DNA of 64,000 bases from Pseudomonas sp. GCEP-101 (lineage in GTDB: Bacteria > Pseudomonadota > Gammaproteobacteria > Pseudomonadales > Pseudomonadaceae): the NCBI RefSeq assembly GCF_025133575.1, contig NZ_CP104011.1, positions 4,472,965-4,536,964 on the forward strand. The letters run 5' to 3'. The translations under genes were made by a program, and so were the position numbers. Below are positions 52,079-60,398 of the stretch, one piece after another; within the stretch, counting starts at the first letter, position 1; every line of letters starts with the position of its first letter. The notes under the pieces are model-generated. The model saw only the letters and a list, made by a program, of their open reading frames with translations, made no database searches and had not been told where the DNA came from.

Positions 52079-52813
52079 TTAGAAGACGCCGGTGGTGGAG
52101 CCACCGTCGACGTTGAGGATGGTTCCGCTGACGAAGGTCGAGTCGGTGAGGTATAGCACGGCGTCGACGATGTCCTGGGGGGAGCCGATCGTGCCGCTGG
52201 GCGACAGGCCGCGCAGGAAGGCGCGAGTGCCTTCGTCATCGGCGTGCAGCGGGGTCTCGATGATCCCCGGCGCCACCGCGTTGACCTGCACGTGGGAGGC
52301 GGCCAGCTCCAGGGCCAGGCCGCGCACTGCGCTGTTCAGGCCGCCCTTGATCAGCACCGGCAGCAGTGCCGGGACCTTCACGTTGGGCTGCAGGGCGATG
52401 GAGGCGGTGATGCTGACGATATGCCCCGAGCCGTTGGCGGCCATGTGCTGCGCGGCCGCCTGGGAGGGGTAGAAGAACCCCATCAGGTTGGTGCCGACGA
52501 TGGCGTTGACCTCGTCCTCGGTGTACTCGGTGACCGGCTTGGGAATGAAGATGCCTGCATTGTTGATCAGGATGTCCACCTTGCCGAAGGCTTCGATGGC
52601 CTGGGCGAACAGGCGCTTGGCGGTGTCCGCCCGGGCGATGTCGCCGGCCACGGCGAGGAAGTTGTGCGGGTTGCCCAGGCGGGCGGCGGCTTCGTCCAGG
52701 CGCGCCTGGGTGCGGGCGTTGCCGACCACGTTGTAGCCGCGCTCCAGGTAGGCGCGGGCGATGGCGAAGCCGAGGCCGCTGGAGGCGCCGGTGACGATGA
52801 CGGTCTTGCTCAT
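52079..52813 (-). CDS. SDR-family oxidoreductase lacking the catalytic Tyr
   Basis: A 244-residue short-chain dehydrogenase fold with the cofactor motif TGASSGLG at residues 8-15, NNAG at 84-87 and Ser138 in the active-site strand. The usual Tyr-x-x-x-Lys is Pro152-x-x-x-Lys156 (ALLPVLIKGG), with no Tyr nearby. It may be inactive as a dehydrogenase or use a different mechanism. It probably forms an operon with the tautomerase downstream and faces a LysR gene. Confidence 0.85.
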   Translation of the reverse strand: MSKTVIVTGASSGLGFAIARAYLERGYNVVGNARTQARLDEAAARLGNPHNFLAVAGDIARADTAKRLFAQAIEAFGKVDILINNAGIFIPKPVTEYTEDEVNAIVGTNLMGFFYPSQAAAQHMAANGSGHIVSITASIALQPNVKVPALLPVLIKGGLNSAVRGLALELAASHVQVNAVAPGIIETPLHADDEGTRAFLRGLSPSGTIGSPQDIVDAVLYLTDSTFVSGTILNVDGGSTTGVF

Positions 52814-52944
52814 GGTGATGTCTCCGAAGTGAGGCGGGGCGGGGTGCCCGCGTCCTGGAGGTAAATCTAGGCTCCAACGGCGGCTTGAAAAATGAGGCGC
52901 ATGGCATTTGAATTGATACCCCATGTAATCAATCGAGCCGCCCC
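52814..52944. promoter_or_regulatory. divergent control region, SDR and LysR genes
   Basis: TTGAT at 52913-52917 and ATCAA at 52928-52932 form an inverted repeat with a 10-base spacer, just upstream of the LysR start. This fits a LysR-type recognition site. The region is 130 bases long and should hold both promoters. Confidence 0.55.
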
Positions 52945-53862
52945 ATGACCCGCCACTTCGACGACCTGCAACTGGGCAGCATCGAGCTGTTCTGCCTGGC
53001 GGCGGAAACCGGCAGCTTTACCGCCGCCGCCAACGAGGCGGGCATCACGCCCGCCGCGGTGAGCCGCTCGGTGGCGCGGCTGGAAGAGCGCCTGGGCGTG
53101 CGCCTGTTCGTCCGCACCACCCGGCAGATGCGCCTGACCGACGACGGCCGCAGTTACTTCGAGCAATGCCGGCAGGCGCTGACCCAACTGGTGGACGCCG
53201 AGCGTGCCGTCAGCGGCGGGCAGAGCATCGCCGCCGGGCGCCTGCGCATCAGCGTACCCACGCCCTATGCGCATTACCGGCTGTTCCCGCGGCTGCCGGC
53301 GTTTCGCCGGCGCTACCCGCAGGTGCAGGTGGACGTGCACGTCAGCAACCGCAACATCGACTTCGCCAATGAGGGCTTCGACCTGGCGATCCGCGGCCGC
53401 GACCCGGCGGATTCCAGCTTGGTGGCGCGACACCTGGAGGACGCGGAGGAGGTGGTAGTGGCCACGCCGGACTACCTGGCTCGTGCCGGTACGCCGCAAA
53501 CGCCGGAGGACCTGGCCGGGCACGAATGCATCCAGTTCGAACTGCCCAGCACCGGGCGGCGTGTGCCTTGGACCTTCCGTATCAACGGCAAGGCGGTGGA
53601 GATCGAGACGCCCGGCAGCGTCACCGTGCTGGAGGACTACCTGGCCACCGCGACCCTGGCCAAGTGCGGCGGCGGGTTGATGCAGGCCTATCGCTTCACC
53701 GTGCAGGAAGAACTCGAGCGAGGCGCGCTGGTGGAGGTACTGAAGGACTACGGGCAGACGACGCGGCCCTTCCTGCTGATCTACCCCTATGCGCGCCACG
53801 TGCCATCGCGGGTGCGGGCGTTCATCGAGTTCATGCTGGAGACGCGCCCAGATCGCGCGTAG
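52945..53862 (+). CDS. LysR-family transcriptional regulator
   Basis: A 305-residue protein with an N-terminal winged helix (GSIELFCLAAETGSFTAAAN, about 12-70) and a LysR substrate-binding domain (GRLRISVPTPYAHYRLFPRL onward). It is divergent from the SDR-tautomerase pair and probably controls it. Its stop codon TAG falls inside the first bases of a composite repeat (GTAGGGGCAACTG), so the C-terminus may have been set by insertion of the repeat. Confidence 0.9.
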   Translation: MTRHFDDLQLGSIELFCLAAETGSFTAAANEAGITPAAVSRSVARLEERLGVRLFVRTTRQMRLTDDGRSYFEQCRQALTQLVDAERAVSGGQSIAAGRLRISVPTPYAHYRLFPRLPAFRRRYPQVQVDVHVSNRNIDFANEGFDLAIRGRDPADSSLVARHLEDAEEVVVATPDYLARAGTPQTPEDLAGHECIQFELPSTGRRVPWTFRINGKAVEIETPGSVTVLEDYLATATLAKCGGGLMQAYRFTVQEELERGALVEVLKDYGQTTRPFLLIYPYARHVPSRVRAFIEFMLETRPDRA

Positions 53863-54331
53863 GGGCAACTGTTTTTCTCTGACAGTTCGTCCCGGGATTC
53901 CCTCTCCCAAACCCTGGCTGCGCGCCCCGCTCCGAAGGGAGAGGGGACTGATCGGTGCAGGAGGAATCCATGACATCAGCCCGCACGGACAGCTCCCTCT
54001 CCCTTCAGGGAGAGGGCGGGGGAGAGGGCGGGGGCCCAGTGCAGGTCTATCCCGGTAGGAACAACTGTCTTTATCTGAAGTCCCCTGCTGGCGATTTTCC
54101 CCTCTCCCTAACCCTCTCCCTGAAGGGAGAGGGGACTGGATCGGTGCAGGCTGAAACTGTGGCGTCAGCCTGCATGGACGGCTCCCTCTCCCTTCAGGGA
54201 GAGGGCGGGGGAGAGGGCGGGGCCCGTCGTGGTGCCTCAGGTGGGAGCGGACTCCGTCCGCGATCGAGTCCCCACCGCTCCGGTCTGCCACGGCGTTGCG
54301 AGTAACCATCGCGGACGAAGTCCGCTCCTAC
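53859..54331. repeat. two tandem composite GAGAGGG elements (copies D1, D2) plus REP units
   Basis: D1 (53859-54030) and D2 (54055-54222) stand in tandem. Both have the order GTAGG-x-CAACTGT, CCCTCTCC block, GAAGGGAGAGGGGACT, GGTGCAGG block, CTCCCTCTCCCTTCAGGGAG and GGCGGGGGAGAGGGCGGG. In D2 the middle block is itself inverted (TGCAGGCTG...CAGCCTGCA). REP units of the GCGGACTCCGTCCGCG type follow at 54241-54331. No gene is visible in this 470-base stretch. Confidence 0.8.
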
Positions 54332-54385
54332 GGCATTGGCCGGCCGCGAGTGGGGGAACAGCCGATCACGCGCATCAAGTAAGAC

Positions 54386-54416
54386 GTATTCGCATTTACA
54401 AGTAATTTACATCTGC
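54386..54416 (+). promoter_or_regulatory. possible Fur box or promoter region of the siderophore receptor
   Basis: The AT-rich stretch GTATTCGCATTTACAAGTAA followed by TTTACATCTGC lies about 100 bases upstream of the receptor gene in an otherwise GC-rich region. On the other strand it reads GTAAATGCGAATACG, loosely like part of a Fur site. The match is imperfect. Confidence 0.3.
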
Positions 54417-54516
54417 ATACACTTTGGCTCCCCGCCGGCGGCCGACGCCGGTCATCGCCAACCCGAGTCATTGCGCCGACAGAGCGTAAAACCTCGCACC
54501 AAGGATCCTCCTGCAG

Positions 54517-56922
54517 ATGAAAGACGTAGCCTCCGGCGCGCTCCTGCTCAGTCTCTCCACCCTCGCACTTTCCGCCGCTGCGGCGCCGGTGGCGGTCGAT
54601 TTGCCCAGGCAGCCCCTGGCCGTTTCCCTGGCGCAACTGCAGTCCGCCAGCGGCCTGCGCATTGCTTACGATCATGCCGAGGTCGCCAAGGTCGACGCGC
54701 CGGCGCTTCGGGGCAGCATGGAGCCGGGCGAGGCGCTCGCACGTCTGTTGGCGGACAGTGGCTTGCAGGGCACGGTCACCGGCCAGAGCGCGCAGGTCAG
54801 CGGCACCGCGCGAAGCGCTGCGTCGAGTGATGACAGCGTCGACCTGGGTGCCACCGAGATCGTCGGCGCCGCCAGCGTGGCGCCCGGCACCACCGAGGGC
54901 ACCGGTTCCTACACCACCGGCGTGATGCAGACGTCCACCAAGCTGAACATGACGGTGCGCGAGACGCCGCAATCGGTCAGCGTGGTCACCCGCCAGCAGA
55001 TGGAGGACCAGAACATGCAGGACCTCGACGACGCGATCCGCGGCGTCACCGGCATGACCGTGCAGCAGTACGGCCCCGCGCGGGTGAGCTACGCCGCGCG
55101 CGGCTTCGACGTCGACAACATCATGTACGACGGCCTGGCCACCAGCATCTCCACCTACACCCAGGACGTGATTTCCGCCGCGGACCTGGCGATGTTCGAC
55201 CGCGTCGAAGTGGTGCGCGGCGCCACGGGCCTGATGCAGGGCGCCGGCAACCCGGCCGCCGCCGTCAACATGGTGCGCAAGCGCCCGACTCAGGACTTCC
55301 ACCTGAGCCTGGAAGGCAGCGCCGGCACCTGGGACCGCTACCGCAGCCAGGTCGACGTGTCCGGTCCGCTGAACAGCGAAGGCACCCTGCGCGGCCGGGC
55401 CGTGGCAGCCTACGAGACCCACGACAGCTTCCAGGACGTGGTCAGCGGCGAACGCGGCGTGCTCTATGGCATCACCGAGGCCGACCTCAACCCCGACACC
55501 ACCCTGACCCTGGGCGCGTCCTACCAGAACGACAACAAGAACGACAACTGGGTGGGCCTGCCGGCGCCGCTGGGTGGCCGTCACCTGGACCTCAAGCGCT
55601 CCGACTACTACGGCGCCGACTGGTCCTACTGGGATACCACCACCACCCACCTGTTCGGCGATGTGGTGCACCGCTTCGACAATGGCTGGCAGATGAAGGT
55701 CGCCGCCGACAAGCTGTGGGCGCGCATCGACATGCTCGGCCTGTACAACAGCTGCTACTACACCGAAGGCTGCCCGACCATGATCCAGGGGCCGGGCCAG
55801 TACGCCTACACCGACGACCACCAGAGCTACGACGCCTTCGCCAACGGCCCGTTCCAGGCCTTCGGCCGCGAGCATGAACTGGTGTTCGGCGGCAGCTACC
55901 GCGAAGAGCGCTTCGACGGCCACGGCGGCTGGGGCGATTTGAACTACAACGACGGCTCGCCGATGACCCCGTTCGACCCGACGAAATGGAACCCGGGCTC
56001 GGTGCAGAAGCCGAAAATCGACATGAACCTGTGGAACATGAAGCTCGACCAGGAGCAGAAGGGCGCCTACGTCACCACCCGCCTGAACGTCGCCGACCCG
56101 CTGAAAGTCATCCTCGGCGGCCGCCTGGACTGGTACGAGGCCGACCCGCACAACGACACCGGCACCCAGAAGGTGACCCGCAACGTCACCCGCTACGCCG
56201 GCGTGGTCTACGACCTGAACGAGGTCTACTCGGTCTATGCCAGCTACACCGACATCTTCAAGCCGCAGAGCAACTTCGATTCCAGCGGCAGCCTGGTCGA
56301 CCCGATCACCGGCAAGAACTACGAGATCGGCCTGAAGGGCGAGCATTTCGGCGGCACGCTGAACACCCAGCTCGCGCTGTTCCAGATCGACCAGGAAAAC
56401 CGCGCCACCGACGACACCAGCGGCCCCTCGCCGTGCCCCAGTTCGCCGACCTCGATCTACTGCTCGCGCGCCTCGGGCAAGGTCCGCAGCCAGGGCGTGG
56501 ACATGGAGGTCAGCGGCGCGCTGACCGAGAACTGGCAGGCCATGGCCGGCTACACCTACGTCGACGCCAAGTACAAGCACGACAGCAACGAGGACAACGT
56601 CGGCAAGCCCTTTGATCCGACCAAGCCGCGCCATCTGTTCAAGCTCGCCACCAGCTACACCCTGCCGGGCGAGCTGCACCAGTGGCGCGTGGGCGGCAAC
56701 CTGGTGACCCAGAGCCAGACCGAAGACACCTCCACCGGCTTCCAGCAGGGCGGCTACACGGTGACCAACGCCATGGTCGGCTACAAGGTCAACGAGCACA
56801 TCGATACCCGGGTGAACTTCAACAACATCTTCGACAAGTACTATTACAGCGGCATCAGCTTCGGCAACCTGAACTACGGCGAGCCGCGCAACCTGATGTT
56901 CACGGTGAAGTACTCCCTGTGA
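54517..56922 (+). CDS. TonB-dependent siderophore receptor with N-terminal STN domain
   Basis: An 801-residue outer-membrane receptor. Signal peptide (about 1-22), STN signalling domain (about 23-80: QPLAVSLAQLQSASGLRIAY), plug (about 130-270: ETPQSVSVVTRQQMEDQNMQ; RGATGLMQGAGNPAAAVNMV) and a 22-strand barrel ending YGEPRNLMFTVKYSL. The layout matches FpvA/FoxA-type transducers that import a ferric siderophore and also signal through an anti-sigma factor. No fecI/fecR-like pair is next to it. A terminator follows. Confidence 0.93.
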   Translation: MKDVASGALLLSLSTLALSAAAAPVAVDLPRQPLAVSLAQLQSASGLRIAYDHAEVAKVDAPALRGSMEPGEALARLLADSGLQGTVTGQSAQVSGTARSAASSDDSVDLGATEIVGAASVAPGTTEGTGSYTTGVMQTSTKLNMTVRETPQSVSVVTRQQMEDQNMQDLDDAIRGVTGMTVQQYGPARVSYAARGFDVDNIMYDGLATSISTYTQDVISAADLAMFDRVEVVRGATGLMQGAGNPAAAVNMVRKRPTQDFHLSLEGSAGTWDRYRSQVDVSGPLNSEGTLRGRAVAAYETHDSFQDVVSGERGVLYGITEADLNPDTTLTLGASYQNDNKNDNWVGLPAPLGGRHLDLKRSDYYGADWSYWDTTTTHLFGDVVHRFDNGWQMKVAADKLWARIDMLGLYNSCYYTEGCPTMIQGPGQYAYTDDHQSYDAFANGPFQAFGREHELVFGGSYREERFDGHGGWGDLNYNDGSPMTPFDPTKWNPGSVQKPKIDMNLWNMKLDQEQKGAYVTTRLNVADPLKVILGGRLDWYEADPHNDTGTQKVTRNVTRYAGVVYDLNEVYSVYASYTDIFKPQSNFDSSGSLVDPITGKNYEIGLKGEHFGGTLNTQLALFQIDQENRATDDTSGPSPCPSSPTSIYCSRASGKVRSQGVDMEVSGALTENWQAMAGYTYVDAKYKHDSNEDNVGKPFDPTKPRHLFKLATSYTLPGELHQWRVGGNLVTQSQTEDTSTGFQQGGYTVTNAMVGYKVNEHIDTRVNFNNIFDKYYYSGISFGNLNYGEPRNLMFTVKYSL

Positions 56923-56939
56923 CCCGCCCGGCCTGAACG

Positions 56940-56967
56940 CAAAAGCCCCGCATCGCGGGGCTTTTTC
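56940..56967 (+). terminator. Rho-independent terminator after the siderophore receptor
   Basis: AGCCCCG-CATCG-CGGGGCT followed by TTTTTC, about 20 bases past the stop codon. Confidence 0.92.
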
Positions 56968-56977
56968 TTGGCTTTTC

Positions 56978-57125
56978 GTAGGAGCGAGCTTGCTCGCGAA
57001 CGATCTGCCTGGCGGTTGCGGCGTTGGGCGGTTCGCGAGCATGGCTCGCTCCTACAACGGACTGCGGGTTCGGGGGATTGTAGGAGCGGGCCATGCCCGC
57101 GATCGCGCGTCTGGCGCGCCGCTAC
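56978..57125. repeat. REP cluster
   Basis: A facing pair, GTAGGAGCGAGCTTGCTCGC and GCGAGCATGGCTCGCTCCTAC, then a GTAGGAGCGGGCCATGCCCG unit. The left unit and its flank are the same as at 1411. Confidence 0.8.
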
Positions 57126-57155
57126 TGGTCGATGCCGCCGTTTCGGCGGCTGCGC

Positions 57156-57668
57156 TTACGCCCGACCTTCCGCCTGCTCGAACAGCTCCAGCAAATCCGT
57201 CAGCGTGCTCTCCAGATATTCCCCCGCGCGGTACGCGGGCTTGAGCGCATCGCCGCCCGCCACCACCTCCTGCGGCCGTTCGATGAAGCGGCCCACCGGC
57301 TGGAACTCAGCATCGAGCACCAGCACCACCGGAATCAGGACGCGCTCCAGCGCCATGCGCTCGCGCAGGTTGTCCTCGGCGCGGCCCTTGGTGATTACCG
57401 CCAACTGCACGCGCGGTTGCAGGCGCTGCAGATAGTCCATCACGGTGACGTTGATCTGGCAGTCGGGGCACCACATTTCGCCGGCGATCAGCAGGCGGTA
57501 GCGGCCCTCGATGGCCTCGACGCGGCGCAGGGTGTCGGCGCTGATCGTGCCGGGCTCGGCCAGCTGTTGCTGGACCTTGCGCACGCCGGCGATCTCGCCG
57601 GGCAGGCCGTGGGCGACGAAGGCGTCGAAGCCCTCGCCGATGGAGAAGAGTTCCTCAAAGGAGGCCAT
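57156..57668 (-). CDS. thioredoxin-family protein
   Basis: A 170-residue protein with the CxxC motif Cys67-Pro-Asp-Cys70 (GEMWCPDCQINV) and a strand LIPVVLVLDAEFQPVGRF, the pattern of thioredoxin-like proteins. No signal peptide, so probably cytoplasmic. The ATG at 57668 has AAGGA upstream. A SnoaL-like gene lies just upstream on the same strand. Partner unknown. Confidence 0.85.
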   Translation of the reverse strand: MASFEELFSIGEGFDAFVAHGLPGEIAGVRKVQQQLAEPGTISADTLRRVEAIEGRYRLLIAGEMWCPDCQINVTVMDYLQRLQPRVQLAVITKGRAEDNLRERMALERVLIPVVLVLDAEFQPVGRFIERPQEVVAGGDALKPAYRAGEYLESTLTDLLELFEQAEGRA

Positions 57669-57727
57669 GGGGATTTCCTTGATGCAGGGATGGCCCATCC
57701 CAGCAGAAATCCCCCTGGCGGGCAATC

Positions 57728-58168
57728 TCAGCTGGCCGACTTCGCCTTCGCGGCCGCCAGATAGGGCGCCAGGCGGCGACCCATTTCCTCACCCAGGGCC
57801 TGCAGGCCGCTGAGCGGGCGGACCATCACCTCGAACTCGATGATCTTGCCGTGCTCGTCGAAGCGGATCATGTCGATGCCCTTGAGGTCCTTGCCGTTCA
57901 CCGTGGCGCTGAATTCCAGCACCACGTTCAGGCCGTCGCCGGTGGCCAGCTCGCGGTGGTAGGTGAAGTTCTCGAACACCTGCAACACGGTGTTGAGGAT
58001 GGTCGACACCACCGGCGCGCTGGGGTAGGGCGAATGCGCCATGGGCGAGCGGAACACCGCGTTGGGCGCCAGCAGTTGCGGCAGGTTGGAGAGGTTCCTG
58101 GCGGCCACCATCTGGTGCCAGCTGGCCAGGGAAGCGGCGGCCTGGGGATGCAGGTTCAGTGCGGTCAC
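57728..58168 (-). CDS. SnoaL-like / NTF2-fold protein
   Basis: A 146-residue protein starting with GTG (AGGAG 9 bases upstream). It has the NTF2-fold pattern LASWHQMVAARNLSNLPQLL and DLKGIDMIRFDEHGKIIEFE typical of SnoaL-like polyketide cyclase/limonene epoxide hydrolase relatives. Its function cannot be fixed. It lies 59 bases upstream of the thioredoxin-like gene. Confidence 0.82.
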   Translation of the reverse strand: MTALNLHPQAAASLASWHQMVAARNLSNLPQLLAPNAVFRSPMAHSPYPSAPVVSTILNTVLQVFENFTYHRELATGDGLNVVLEFSATVNGKDLKGIDMIRFDEHGKIIEFEVMVRPLSGLQALGEEMGRRLAPYLAAAKAKSAS

Positions 58169-58275
58169 GGGAGTAGCTCCTGGGTTTCTTGTTGTTCGCT
58201 CAGGACGATACGGCCGCGCCGCCAGGTCGCTCAATGATCGCAAATGACAGAAGACTGATCGTGACGAACAGCGGC

Positions 58276-58779
58276 TCAGTGCGTCGCCGGGCTGATCAGG
58301 TAGCTCGCCAGCTGCGGATCGTCCCCCGGCTCGATGCGCTGCACCGGGCGCGGCAGGTCGGCGAAAACGGCTTTCCAGAAGGCCGCCGCCACCTCGTCCT
58401 GGGCGTAGAAACGCACCAGCCACGGGCCGGGATTGTCCAGCAGCACCTGGTTGGCCAGGGCACGGCCGATGCCGAGGCGACGGTACTTCTTCAGCACGAA
58501 CAGGTCTGACAGCTCCAGCGCGTCGATGCCCGGCAGCTCGCTGCCTTCCACCAGCAGAAAGCCGGCGATGAAGCCGTCGGCCAGGATCAGGTTGGCGCTC
58601 CACTCCGGCTCGCTCCAGTAGCGCGCCAGGTGCTCCTCGTGGATGTAGAAACGGCCGTCCACTTCCACGTCCTCGTCTTCCCAGTCCGACGACTCGTAGG
58701 CGTAGAACTGGTAGAGGTTGCGGATCAGGTCCTGATGCTCGGGGCCGGCCTGCACCAGCTGGATGGAAAGGTCGCTCAT
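58276..58779 (-). CDS. GNAT-family N-acetyltransferase
   Basis: A 167-residue protein with the GNAT acetyl-CoA motif A (LELSDLFVLKKYRRLGIGRA, about 105-125) and a preceding strand FIAGFLLVEG. It transfers an acetyl group to an unknown amine. The ATG at 58779 is preferred to upstream starts, whose extension looks non-coding. Confidence 0.87.
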   Translation of the reverse strand: MSDLSIQLVQAGPEHQDLIRNLYQFYAYESSDWEDEDVEVDGRFYIHEEHLARYWSEPEWSANLILADGFIAGFLLVEGSELPGIDALELSDLFVLKKYRRLGIGRALANQVLLDNPGPWLVRFYAQDEVAAAFWKAVFADLPRPVQRIEPGDDPQLASYLISPATH

Positions 58780-58937
58780 GGTCGAAGGCTCGCGGCAAGG
58801 CGGAAGAGGGCGAATGAGCGCCATTGTCGCGCATTCTCGCCGCAGCGCCAGTGGCCGGTGCGCTCGGCCGTGGCCAACTGCCATTGGCTTGCACCGCGCG
58901 CCGGCGGACGTTCCGGCGTACGCCCTGGAGTCCCGCG

Positions 58938-59636
58938 TCAGGCCTTCGGGCTGCCGTCCAGGCGCGGGCTCCAGTCTTCCACCGCGCCGTTCTCCAGGCG
59001 CCGCGACAGCGTGCGGCGCCAGTTCGGCGGCAGCGGCAGCTCCAGGCAGTCGCGCAGCACCGCGGCGTCCACCTGTTTGTCGAACAGCACGGCGCCCAGC
59101 CGTTCCAGGGACCAGTCGGCATGGGGCCGCTCGATCAGTTCCAGTGTCGCGCCGGCAGCCACCGTGCCTTGCTCCAGTACCCGGTAGTACCAGCCGGTGC
59201 GCCCTGATTCCTGCACGCGCAGGGCCATCTGGGCGACGTCGAAACGATCATTGAGCTTCCAGCACGGCATGCGCCCCTGGGACACCTCCAGCAACGCCGT
59301 GCCGGCGCGGATGCGGTCGCCCAGGCAGAGGTCCGCTTCCGTCCAGCCGGTGGTGCTGAAGTTCTCGCCGAAGGCGCCGGGTTGGCCCAGCAGCGGATGG
59401 TCGCCCAACTCGGCGATCCACGCCGCATAGTGCTCGCGGGGGTAATGATGGATGGCCTTTTCCACGCCGCCGTGCACGCGCAAGTCGCCTTGTTCGTCGC
59501 TCTCCAGGCCCAGGGTGGTGACCGCCAGTGCCGACTGGCGCGGCTGCTTGGCGATGGCGCTGCGCGAGCCGGGCCGGGTGAAAGGCACGGCGCGGCCGGT
59601 GAGGAGGGCGTCGAGGGAAACGGCGGGCAGGCACAT
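58938..59636 (-). CDS. MOSC-domain protein (YiiM-like)
   Basis: A 232-residue MOSC protein with the conserved Cys125 in GRMPCWKLNDRF and segments DLRVHGGVEKAIHHYPREHY and GENFSTTGWTE typical of YiiM. A 3-alpha domain forms the C-terminus. YiiM binds molybdenum cofactor and can reduce N-hydroxylated compounds. No molybdenum-related neighbour is present. The ribosome site is weak. Confidence 0.87.
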   Translation of the reverse strand: MCLPAVSLDALLTGRAVPFTRPGSRSAIAKQPRQSALAVTTLGLESDEQGDLRVHGGVEKAIHHYPREHYAAWIAELGDHPLLGQPGAFGENFSTTGWTEADLCLGDRIRAGTALLEVSQGRMPCWKLNDRFDVAQMALRVQESGRTGWYYRVLEQGTVAAGATLELIERPHADWSLERLGAVLFDKQVDAAVLRDCLELPLPPNWRRTLSRRLENGAVEDWSPRLDGSPKA

Positions 59637-59751
59637 GGCAAGGCTCTTGCGGGTAGATTGTGTCGATCAAAAACTACCTGCAACAATCGGGCAGATCGGC
59701 ACGGGCTGTCAAGGTTTCGATTCGATACCAGGTGTCTTCAAGCGGGCGATT

Positions 59752-60170
59752 TTATGTCGGAGCCGCTGTTGAACTTCGCACTGGCGGTTTTCCCTCTCCC
59801 TAGCTCTGGCTGCGCGCCCCGCTCCGAAGGGAGAGGGAGCCGCCCGTGCCGGCTGACATCCTGGTTTCAACCTGCACGGTACAGTCCCCTCTCCCTTCAG
59901 GGAGAGGGTTAGGGAGAGGGAAAATCCCAAGCACGGACTTTCAGAGAAAGACAATTGCTCCTAACTGAAGCATTGCGCCGGGGGCGGGCCCTCTCCCCCG
60001 CCCTCTCCCTGAAGGGAGAGGGAGCCAACCGTGCAGGCTGAGGCCGCCGTTTCAGCCGGCTCCGATCCAGTTCTCTTGCCCTTCGGAGCGGGGCGAGCAG
60101 CCAGGGCGGGGGGATAGATCCGGCCTCCGGCGCGATGCTTCCGGTAGGAGCGGACTCCGTCCGCGATCGA
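59752..60170. repeat. composite GAGAGGG elements (copies E1, E2) and a REP unit
   Basis: E1 (about 59790-59963) runs in the opposite direction to the other copies: on the minus strand it begins GTTAGGAGCAATTGTCTTTC. E2 (about 59975-60112) follows and lacks the ACTGTC head. Both contain the CCCTCTCC/GGAGAGGG palindromes and the AGCGGGGCG...CAGCCAGGG end. A GTAGGAGCGGACTCCGTCCGCG REP unit is at 60144-60170. No gene is visible between the MOSC gene and the alcohol dehydrogenase (59637-60398). Confidence 0.7.
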
Positions 60171-60398
60171 TCCGCCTCCTCTCGGGCCGCCCACGGGGAA
60201 CCTGCGCTCCAATCAAGAGCAGAGCCTGCTTGCCCGTTCCGCCGAAACGCTGCCCGCAGGCGTTGCATTCCCAAGGCGCTGGTGCCGAGCAATCCCCGGC
60301 GAAGCCTCCGTAATGAGCTTTACTTCAGGGTTCCCCGCTGGCCGGACAGGCAACAACGCCGTCGCCCTGGCCCGTTCAAGCATCAAGGAGCACCACTG

